NCBI GenBank assembly: GCA_022448085.1
Contig: JAKUTH010000017.1
Span: 1 to 45,108 of the forward strand
Length of the DNA stretch: 45,108 bases
Origin: Pseudomonadales bacterium
Lineage (GTDB): Bacteria > Pseudomonadota > Gammaproteobacteria > Pseudomonadales > Azotimanducaceae
Reading direction: 5' to 3'
Numbering within the stretch: the first letter of the stretch is position 1; each line of letters opens with the position of its first letter. A program made the position numbers and the translations under genes. Shown piece after piece: positions 38,843 through 45,108 of this stretch. The notes under the pieces are model-generated. The model did no database searches. It was not told the origin of the DNA and was given only the letters and a program-made list of their open reading frames with translations.

Positions 38843-39799
38843 TTGTTGCAGTCCACCGCCATTCTTGTCGTCGGCTTAATACTCCTCGTATGGAGCGCCG
38901 AACGTTTCGTATCGGGAGCAGCAGTCACCGCGACCAACCTTGGAGTTTCCAAGATCGTAATCGGTCTTACAATTGTGTCGATCGGCACTTCGGCGCCCGA
39001 AATACTCGTCGCAATTTCAGCATCACTGGAAGCTGCTCCGAAACTAGCAATTGGAAACGCCATTGGATCTAACATTGCCAATATCGGCCTCGTGCTCGGC
39101 GTCACAGCGATTGCAGCCCCATTGCCGTTTTCCCACGAGATAGTTAAGAACGAAGTGCGCTGGCTTATCGGCGCGACTTTGCTCGGACTATTTTGTCTCG
39201 CTAACCTGTTCCTGGGATCGCTGGATGGGCTGCTGTTGTTGGCGGGACTAGGCCTAATTCTCTATCTGATGTTCGCCAAACAACGTTTACGACCGCGATT
39301 GCACGGCGTTGCGAACAATGAACTGGGTCAAATACCTGCTATGCCCAAGCAAAAAGGGGTACTTTGGCTCATTTTCGGCTTGTTACTCTTACTTTTATCA
39401 GCCGAAGTTGTGACGCAAGAGGCTGTAAAAATAGCCCAACTACTAGCCATTGACGAGCTCATTATAGGTCTAACGATCGTTGCTATCGGCACTAGCTTAC
39501 CGGAACTCGCGGCAAGTGTTAGTGCCGCTGTTAAAGGGCACTCTGACATTGCAATCGGCAACATTATCGGCTCAAACATTCTCAATGTTCTGGCTGTTCT
39601 CTCCGTGCCCGCGCTAATGCACCCGATCGGAATTGACTCCGTTGTTTTATGGCGAGATTACGGCGTAATGACCGCATTGACCCTTGCTCTCATAGTTTTT
39701 GCTCTTTGTCGCGAATCTATTTCGCGACTCGAAGGAGCTTTAATGCTCACTATCTGGATAGGCTATAACGTGATCCTCTATATGCAGGCATCTGAGTGA
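38843..39799 (+). CDS. yrbG: YrbG-type calcium/sodium:cation exchanger
   Basis: This protein of about 318 residues is a CaCA-superfamily antiporter with two inverted halves of about five membrane helices. The alpha-1 repeat contains SIGTSAPEI with GNAIGSNIANIGLVLG, and the alpha-2 repeat contains AIGTSLPELAASV with GNIIGSNILNVLAVL; these carry the ion-binding acidic residues. Tandem TTG codons at 38843 and 38846 are the likely start. The stop overlaps kdsC in GTGA. In E. coli yrbG is also the upstream neighbour of the kds-lpt block. Confidence 0.9.
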   Translation: MLQSTAILVVGLILLVWSAERFVSGAAVTATNLGVSKIVIGLTIVSIGTSAPEILVAISASLEAAPKLAIGNAIGSNIANIGLVLGVTAIAAPLPFSHEIVKNEVRWLIGATLLGLFCLANLFLGSLDGLLLLAGLGLILYLMFAKQRLRPRLHGVANNELGQIPAMPKQKGVLWLIFGLLLLLLSAEVVTQEAVKIAQLLAIDELIIGLTIVAIGTSLPELAASVSAAVKGHSDIAIGNIIGSNILNVLAVLSVPALMHPIGIDSVVLWRDYGVMTALTLALIVFALCRESISRLEGALMLTIWIGYNVILYMQASE

Positions 39800-40302
39800 A
39801 CAAAGATCTTCGTTCAAAGCTAGCTAGGACTGAAATGCTTATTCTTGACGTGGACGGAGTCTTGACCGACGGACGACTTTTCTACGGATCCGGGGGGATT
39901 GAAATGAAGGCTTTCAATGCGCATGACGGCTACGGACTCAAGAAAATCCAACTGGAAGGTATCTCAATCGCCATCGTTTCTGGACGTACCTCGGATATCG
40001 TCGAAAAAAGGGCCAAAGAATTGAATATTCGCTTTCTTTTTCAAAACGTCGCCCAGAAAAACGAAGTCCTTGAGGAACTACGCCAAGAAAGCGGCATCGA
40101 ACCTCGGCACATGGCCCATGTCGGAGATGATCTACCGGACCTAGCTCTGTTTCAAAGCGTCGGCCTCGGGATTGCCGTCGCTGACGCGCGTGTAGAAGTA
40201 CGAAAAAGTGCCGATTTCGTCACGAAAGCAAAGGGGGGTGAGGGTGCGGTGCGAGAAGTGTGCGAACTTATACTGGCGTCACGTCTCGAAGGAAACGAAT
40301 GA
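39796..40302 (+). CDS. kdsC: 3-deoxy-D-manno-octulosonate 8-phosphate phosphatase
   Basis: This 168-residue HAD phosphatase makes Kdo for the LPS inner core. The nucleophile motif is LILDVDGVLTDG, and VSGRTSDIVEKRAKEL, QKNEVLEEL and HVGDDLPDLALF are the other HAD motifs. The start is a GTG overlapping the yrbG stop by four bases. kdsD, the usual partner just upstream, is not present. Confidence 0.95.
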   Translation: MNKDLRSKLARTEMLILDVDGVLTDGRLFYGSGGIEMKAFNAHDGYGLKKIQLEGISIAIVSGRTSDIVEKRAKELNIRFLFQNVAQKNEVLEELRQESGIEPRHMAHVGDDLPDLALFQSVGLGIAVADARVEVRKSADFVTKAKGGEGAVREVCELILASRLEGNE

Positions 40303-40916
40303 TTCGCTGGTACCTGATCGCCGGACTCGTCGTCGCCACATTCTTCGCCTTCTGGGGGTTGGAGTCCGAAGAAATGTTGCACCGTACCTTACCACCAGAA
40401 TTGTCGGATCGGCCTAATCTTTACCTTGAAAACGCAAGAATCAGCCAATTTGGTTCGCATGGTCTAAACCAATACACGATATCGTCAAAGGCGATCAGCC
40501 AGCATGGGGCGACGGGTCACTCGACTCTGGTACAACCTTCCTTGACCTTCCATCAGCCGGGTGAATCTCCCTGGTATATTTACTCAGAGCTCGGAGAGAT
40601 CAAACGGTATTCAAGCGCCCAAAACGCGCCGCCCGGTGACGCGATCGGTCCTGGAACATCGATTCACTTCACGGGTCAAGTGCGGCTTTCAAGAGGCCGT
40701 GACAATCAAACACTCATGGAGCTTCAGGGTGAATCGTTGACAATTTTTCCGGAACTAAAGCGCGTTGAATCGAACGAGCCTGTTATTATCGAAACATCTT
40801 CAAGCAATGCCCGCGCCGCGAGTTTTGAATGCGACCTTGAACAAAACTTTTTGCAACTTCGATCCTCAACCGATCAGCGGGTTCACTTTATCATCCTTCC
40901 GAAAACGCGGATTTGA
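40299..40916 (+). CDS. lptC: LPS export protein LptC
   Basis: This 205-residue bitopic inner-membrane protein has one N-terminal helix (IRWYLIAGLVVATFFAFW) and a periplasmic beta-jellyroll that passes LPS from LptB2FG to LptA. Conservation is low; FTGQVRLSR and the order kdsC-lptC-lptA-lptB support the call. The ATG at 40299 overlaps the kdsC stop in ATGA; the frame is open upstream inside kdsC. Confidence 0.88.
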   Translation: MIRWYLIAGLVVATFFAFWGLESEEMLHRTLPPELSDRPNLYLENARISQFGSHGLNQYTISSKAISQHGATGHSTLVQPSLTFHQPGESPWYIYSELGEIKRYSSAQNAPPGDAIGPGTSIHFTGQVRLSRGRDNQTLMELQGESLTIFPELKRVESNEPVIIETSSSNARAASFECDLEQNFLQLRSSTDQRVHFIILPKTRI

Positions 40917-41382
40917 AGTTATTGCTGTTTGTTGGTGTTTAACGTCGCTTTCTGCCCCCGATTCCTCATTTGATAACGAAACGCCAATCCATATTCGTGG
41001 CGACGATCTGCGCGGAGACATGACGACCCGCACAGTGATCAGTGGCTCAGTAACATTGGATCAAGGAAATATTCATGTCGAGGCAGACTCGATGACGATC
41101 GATTGGTTGGAAGGTGAAGTGCAAAGAATTACAGCAAACGGAGATAAAGCTCACTTCACGCGAACTATTAGCAAGGACAATTCCTCAATCGATGCGCGGG
41201 CCCGCAACATAATCTATCACCGTGAGCTCAACCAAATAGAACTCCAGGGGATGGCGTTTCTTAGACAAGGAGGCAGCCTATTTCGTGGCGAAAAAATTCT
41301 CTACGACATCGGAGCCGGCCTAGTAAAGGCCGATTCTGGAATGTCGGGAGGAGTTGAATTCATCTGGGATCCTCGAGAATAA
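40837..41382 (+). CDS. lptA: LPS periplasmic bridge protein LptA (start uncertain)
   Basis: The conserved OstA/LptA domain begins ETPIHIRGDDLRGDM and continues through ISGSVTLDQGNIHVEADSMTI to LRQGGSLFRGEKILYDI. It forms the beta-jellyroll bridge carrying LPS across the periplasm. The start is unclear: no ATG, GTG or TTG lies in frame near the expected signal peptide, so a start such as TTG 40837 gives a long n-region before FEVIAVCWCLTSLSA and an 80-base overlap with lptC. One frame over, TTG 40913, overlapping the lptC stop, reads MKLLLFVGV and then stops, as if one base were lost. Confidence 0.85.
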   Translation: MNKTFCNFDPQPISGFTLSSFRKRGFEVIAVCWCLTSLSAPDSSFDNETPIHIRGDDLRGDMTTRTVISGSVTLDQGNIHVEADSMTIDWLEGEVQRITANGDKAHFTRTISKDNSSIDARARNIIYHRELNQIELQGMAFLRQGGSLFRGEKILYDIGAGLVKADSGMSGGVEFIWDPRE

Positions 41383-41389
41383 GTTCTCG

Positions 41390-42115
41390 ATGTCAATCCT
41401 ACGAGCAGCTAATCTCCACAAAAGCTACCGCGGCAGACCGGTTGTTAACGATTTATCCATCCACGTCTCGAGCGGAGAAATCGTTGGACTTCTGGGACCC
41501 AACGGTGCCGGGAAAACCCTCAGTTTTCACATGGTTGTGGGGCTGGTGAGACTGGACAGTGGCACGGTATCAATCGATGAGCACGTCCTCTCCAATGCAC
41601 CCATGCATCAACGCGCCCAGAAAGGATTGGTTTATTTACCCCAGGAACCGAGTGTTTTTCGAAAGCTCTCCGTTGAGAACAATTTGCATGCCATCATTGA
41701 ATTGAGGAGTGATCTTGACAAGTCGCAGAAAAAAGCTTTAGCACAACAGCTTCTTTCAGAGTTTAATCTACACGAGATTAGCGAAGTGATTAGTGAGCGA
41801 CTTTCTGGCGGAGAAAGGCGTCGACTAGAGATTGCTCGCGCGCTCGCAAACCAGCCGCGTTTTTTGTTGCTCGACGAGCCGTTTGCTGGCGTCGACCCAA
41901 TTTCTGTTGACGACATTAAGGTTGAAATTCGCAAACTTGCAACTCGTCAAATCGGCGTACTCATCACCGACCACAACGTTCGAGAAACCTTGGATATCTG
42001 CGATCGAGCATACATCGTAAACGAAGGCCGCATCATTGCCGATGGAACGGCACACGACGTACTATCAGATGAGGTGGTACAACGAGTCTATCTAGGGCAG
42101 CGGTTCTCTATTTAG
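41390..42115 (+). CDS. lptB: LPS export ABC transporter ATPase LptB
   Basis: This 241-residue ATPase (same length as E. coli) powers LPS extraction with LptFG. Walker A is GPNGAGKT, followed by L where most LptB have a second T; the signature is LSGGERRRLEIARAL, Walker B is LLLDEPFAGVDP and the H-loop is ITDHNVRET. The ATG at 41390 lies 7 bases after the lptA stop. lptF and lptG are not in the window. Confidence 0.97.
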   Translation: MSILRAANLHKSYRGRPVVNDLSIHVSSGEIVGLLGPNGAGKTLSFHMVVGLVRLDSGTVSIDEHVLSNAPMHQRAQKGLVYLPQEPSVFRKLSVENNLHAIIELRSDLDKSQKKALAQQLLSEFNLHEISEVISERLSGGERRRLEIARALANQPRFLLLDEPFAGVDPISVDDIKVEIRKLATRQIGVLITDHNVRETLDICDRAYIVNEGRIIADGTAHDVLSDEVVQRVYLGQRFSI

Positions 42116-42161
42116 ACAGCGATTACAGATCGCCAGCAATAACCATCGAACCGATTGGAAT

Positions 42162-43685
42162 ATGAAACACATTCCCTCAATTAAAACCCGCCAACGGCTC
42201 AAGGTTACGCCACAGTTGCGAAACGCGATAGGGCTATTACAGCTTTCCGGCAGCGAACTTCAGCTCGAAATTCAGCAAGCTATCGAAACAAACGCACTCC
42301 TCGAAATCGAAAACAATAACCCTCACCAATTCGTCGATGAGGTCGTAGATACGAATTCTAATCCATACAACGAATCGATAAGAAGCGATTCAGATTGGCC
42401 GAACGATACTCGTATTGAAGACCAGGACGACCTATACGCTGACGAAGATTCAGGCATCGATCGATATTGGCTACCCGCTCATGAGAGATCCGATATCGAT
42501 ATATCCCGCGTGGACGCCTACGAAGTTGCTGATCATTCGGTGTCGCTGTCAGATCATCTTACCCAGCAAATAGATTTCGCATCACTCACGGTTGTACAAG
42601 ACGCAATAGCCCAGGCAATTATCGACGGCATCAATGATGATGGGATGCTGAAAAACAGTTTGGTCGAAATAGCGGCGAGCCTTCGCCCGGAGGTAAATGC
42701 GTCTTTGGTCGAAATGGAGAAGGTCCTGAAGGTTATTCAAGATCTAGATCCGCCCGGCGTGGGCTCCCGAAATCTCCAGGAATGTCTCCTGATACAACTG
42801 CGACTTCTTCCTAAGGACTCCCATTCAAAAAGGGTCGCAATACGAGTATTAGCCGATCATTTTGAATTTCTCGCGTCGCAAGATTTCGATCGGCTTTCCC
42901 GCATTTTGAATATACCAACCAAGGACTTGCTTGAAGCAGTCGATTTGGTCCGATCACTCAACCCGAGGCCTGGTTCAGCAATTGGTTCCGCTCTCACTGA
43001 ATACGTCACACCCGATGTGATCGCCCGCGAGGACAATGGTCGATGGCTGGTTGAATTAAACCCAGACGTTACACCCCGAGTAAGAATTAATCCCATATAC
43101 GATCAACCTTCAACTATGTCGACGAAATTTCGGTCCAATGATTACGTTCGCGAAAACTTACGACATGCAAAGCTATTTCTTCAAGGTGTAGAACATCGAA
43201 ATTCAACCTTGGCCAACGTTTCTCGTTGTATCGTCGAGCACCAACGCGGATTTCTAGAGCAAGGGTTGAGTGCAATGAAGCCGCTGTCTCTAGCCAATAT
43301 CTCGTCTAAATTGGACATACATGTATCTACGGTTTCGCGAATCACGACTCGCAAGTACCTACTGACGCCCCGAGGGTTATTTCCTCTGAAGTATTTCTTC
43401 TCCAAAACCATCTCCACAAGCGATGGGGAACCAGTAGCTAGTATTGCCGTTCAAGAATTGATCCGGAACATAATAAATCGCGAAGAAAAACAGGATCCGT
43501 TATCCGACAACTCGATCTCAAAACTACTTGAGTCTGACGGGATGAAAATAGCCCGACGAACGGTTACGAAATATCGGGAAATCATGGCAATTCCAACGTC
43601 TAACAAACGCAAAAAACACTATTGGGCATTGGGGATTCAAGTACGACGGAATACATTAGTCGGTTCAAAGAGTATTGAACGTTGA
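42162..43685 (+). CDS. rpoN: RNA polymerase sigma-54 factor
   Basis: This 507-residue sigma factor for enhancer-dependent promoters has the Gln/Leu-rich region I (QRLKVTPQLRNAIGLLQLS), an acidic region II (about 60-115), the core-binding region III with DPPGVGSRNLQECLL, a helix-turn-helix (LDIHVSTVSRIT) and the RpoN box ARRTVTKYRE, here KIARRTVTKYREIM. It follows lptB after 46 bases. Its stop shares one base with the ptsN ATG (TGATG), with no hpf between. Confidence 0.97.
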   Translation: MKHIPSIKTRQRLKVTPQLRNAIGLLQLSGSELQLEIQQAIETNALLEIENNNPHQFVDEVVDTNSNPYNESIRSDSDWPNDTRIEDQDDLYADEDSGIDRYWLPAHERSDIDISRVDAYEVADHSVSLSDHLTQQIDFASLTVVQDAIAQAIIDGINDDGMLKNSLVEIAASLRPEVNASLVEMEKVLKVIQDLDPPGVGSRNLQECLLIQLRLLPKDSHSKRVAIRVLADHFEFLASQDFDRLSRILNIPTKDLLEAVDLVRSLNPRPGSAIGSALTEYVTPDVIAREDNGRWLVELNPDVTPRVRINPIYDQPSTMSTKFRSNDYVRENLRHAKLFLQGVEHRNSTLANVSRCIVEHQRGFLEQGLSAMKPLSLANISSKLDIHVSTVSRITTRKYLLTPRGLFPLKYFFSKTISTSDGEPVASIAVQELIRNIINREEKQDPLSDNSISKLLESDGMKIARRTVTKYREIMAIPTSNKRKKHYWALGIQVRRNTLVGSKSIER

Positions 43686-44149
43686 TGATTGATTTCGGAT
43701 CGATATTACCCTTTAGCTGTGTGCGACGAGGCTTAGACGCCACTTCAAGAAAGGCCTCTCTTGAAACGGCAGCTGAGCTGATCGCCACCACTCAAGAGAG
43801 TATCGGTGCACGACACCTACTCGAGGCGTTGATGGCGCGAGAAAAGCTAGGTAGCACTAGCCTTGGAGATGGCATTGCAATTCCGCATTGTCGATATCCG
43901 GACTGTCAAAAGCCCGTCGCCTCACTCTTTTACCTGTCCGACCCTATTGGTTTTGACGATCAAAAAATCGACCTTCTATTCGTTCTCGTTGTACCGGAAC
44001 AAGAAACCCGCCTGCACCTGGATCTCTTGGCTATTCTGGCACGAGTTTTCGACCGTCAACCAAATGCTCAGGATCTGCGAAAAACGCGAAACGATCGAGA
44101 ACTGTACGAAGTTTTTCAACGCCAAGTTGCCGAGGCATTAGCGGAGTGA
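43685..44149 (+). CDS. ptsN: nitrogen-regulatory PTS protein EIIA-Ntr
   Basis: This 154-residue protein is phosphorylated by NPr and regulates potassium uptake and nitrogen- and envelope-related functions. The phosphorylated His is H68 in GDGIAIPHCRYP, and LLFVLVVPEQETRLHLDLLAILARVF is the conserved C-terminal region. ATG 43685 is chosen over the TTG just before it. Its stop overlaps rapZ in GTGA. Confidence 0.95.
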   Translation: MIDFGSILPFSCVRRGLDATSRKASLETAAELIATTQESIGARHLLEALMAREKLGSTSLGDGIAIPHCRYPDCQKPVASLFYLSDPIGFDDQKIDLLFVLVVPEQETRLHLDLLAILARVFDRQPNAQDLRKTRNDRELYEVFQRQVAEALAE

Positions 44150-45018
44150 AATTGATCGTCATCAGCGGACGGTCAGGTTCAGGGAAAAGCACTGCACTTA
44201 ACGCTCTTGAAGATGAGGGTTTCAGTTGTATTGATAATTTTCCGGCCGGCCTGCTACCACAACTAATTCAATCTAATTTCGAGGCCGAAATCATCCAAGA
44301 TCTCGCAGTCTGTATCGATGCGCGGAATGTACCAAAAGATCTCGAACAACTGCCCCTGCGGCTTAATGCACTCGACCAAATCGATCTGAAAATTCAAGTC
44401 ATATTTCTCGATGCGCGTGCCGATACTCTGATACAACGCTTCAGTGAAACCCGCCGTCGACACCCCCTCACTCACCTCTCCAACGATTTACGCGAGGCTA
44501 TCGACATGGAACGAGAGGTCCTTGCTGTCGTTTCTGAGTTGGCCGACCTGCAGATAGACACTACAACATTAACTGCCGTAGACCTCGTGGCAATGATCAA
44601 AGCCCGTGTAATCAACAAATCCGCTAATAGCATGTCACTTCTTTTTCGGTCGTTCGCATTTAAGAATGGAGTTCCTACGGACTCTGATTTCGTTTTCGAC
44701 GCCCGCTGTTTACCGAATCCGTATTGGCAAAGGGATCTCCGGTCTTTGACCGGGACTGATCACCCGGTCCGCAATTTTCTCGATTCAAGACCAATAGCAA
44801 CCCTTTTGGTCAACGACATCTGTAGCTTCCTTGAAACTTGGTTATCCGAATTCGAAAAGACAAATCGCGCATATTTAACGGTGGCTATAGGTTGCACTGG
44901 TGGCCAACACAGGTCGGTGTATATGGTCGAAAGATTGGCGAAGCATTTTTCGAAAAAGTATCCTGACGTCTTGGTACGGCACCAGGAAACCAATACCACG
45001 ACTAATGCGATGCGTTGA
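44146..45018 (+). CDS. rapZ: RNase adapter protein RapZ
   Basis: This 290-residue P-loop protein has Walker A GRSGSGKS (8-15) and the CIDNFPAGLLPQLI block in the N-terminal domain. The C-terminal RNA- and GlcN6P-binding domain contains SFAFKNGVPTDSDFVFDARCLPNPYW (region only) and IGCTGGQHRSVYMVERL. In E. coli RapZ directs GlmZ sRNA to RNase E and so controls GlmS, the source of wall and LPS amino sugars. It starts at a GTG overlapping ptsN by four bases. Confidence 0.96.
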   Translation: MKLIVISGRSGSGKSTALNALEDEGFSCIDNFPAGLLPQLIQSNFEAEIIQDLAVCIDARNVPKDLEQLPLRLNALDQIDLKIQVIFLDARADTLIQRFSETRRRHPLTHLSNDLREAIDMEREVLAVVSELADLQIDTTTLTAVDLVAMIKARVINKSANSMSLLFRSFAFKNGVPTDSDFVFDARCLPNPYWQRDLRSLTGTDHPVRNFLDSRPIATLLVNDICSFLETWLSEFEKTNRAYLTVAIGCTGGQHRSVYMVERLAKHFSKKYPDVLVRHQETNTTTNAMR

Positions 45019-45108
45019 TCTTCGTAGCGGTACTAAGCGGGGGCTGCATGCTCGGGCGTCGTCGAAATTCATCCAAGTTGCGCGCCAATTTCGGTGCAAC
45101 ATCGAGAT
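45005..45108 (+). CDS. ptsO: HPr-like phosphocarrier NPr, 5' fragment
   Basis: The frame opens at ATG 45005, inside the last codons of rapZ (14-base overlap), and runs off the window end. After a short lead, KRGLHARASSKFIQVA is the HPr signature with the phosphorylated His in GLHARAS. Position after ptsN and rapZ marks it as the nitrogen-PTS HPr (ptsO/npr). Confidence 0.88.
   Translation, partial: MRCVDLRSGTKRGLHARASSKFIQVARQFRCNIE

Overview
The window looks like one continuous stretch of a gammaproteobacterial chromosome with balanced base composition and no phage, insertion sequence or CRISPR array. The Gram-negative, gammaproteobacterial reading rests on lpxC, the lptC-lptA-lptB genes, lpoA with a BON lipoprotein (dolP), sspA, the rpoN-ptsN-rapZ-ptsO block, a DciA-type helicase loader beside secA, and a class A RNase P RNA between rsmI and mraZ. 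From memory of gene orders, the layout resembles the nadC-pilD-secA-dcw-lpoA-rplM-murA-lpt-rpoN region of Pseudomonas, but many genes expected in it are missing and the flanking genes are joined directly.

Layout. (1) 1-7184: the end of a PduO-type cobalamin adenosyltransferase gene; a leftward unit ampD, ROK sugar kinase, aceE, aceF; and nadC, divergent from ampD. (2) 7185-8370: an AT-rich, gene-poor interval with an H-NS-family gene and tRNA-Thr(CGU), where pilA/pilB/pilC would be expected. (3) 8371-10038: pilD, coaE, yacG, rightward. (4) 10045-30332: a 20 kb leftward block starting at rsmI, rnpB and mraZ and running through the division and wall cluster rsmH, ftsL, ftsI, murE, mraY, murD, ftsW, murC, ftsQ, ftsA, ftsZ, then lpxC, secA and argJ; only dciA, between lpxC and secA, is read rightward. 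(5) 30331-32862: lpoA and dolP, rightward. (6) 32981-38702, leftward: ibaG, murA, hisD, zapE, rplM, rpsI, sspA. (7) 38843-45108, rightward: a YrbG-type exchanger, kdsC, lptC, lptA, lptB, rpoN, ptsN, rapZ and the start of ptsO/npr.

How the genes work together. Most of the window builds the envelope. MurA, MurC, MurD, MurE and MraY make peptidoglycan precursors; FtsQ/L/I/W/A/Z and ZapE divide the cell; AmpD and possibly the ROK kinase recycle wall material; LpoA activates a class A penicillin-binding protein; LpxC commits to lipid A, KdsC completes Kdo and LptA/B/C export LPS. SecA serves export, and RpoN, PtsN, RapZ and NPr form the nitrogen-related PTS regulatory block.

The main oddity is what is absent. 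murF, murG and ddl are missing from an otherwise intact division and wall cluster, and hisG, kdsD, the mla genes, hpf, sspB, yraN/diaA and pilABC are missing from their usual places. All junctions are tight, often overlapping start and stop codons, so these look like old, clean losses or relocations. I saw no convincing new multi-gene system. The best leads are the murF/murG/ddl-free cluster with an SSQ motif in FtsI, the H-NS/tRNA-Thr interval, the ampD-linked sugar kinase and the start of lptA.
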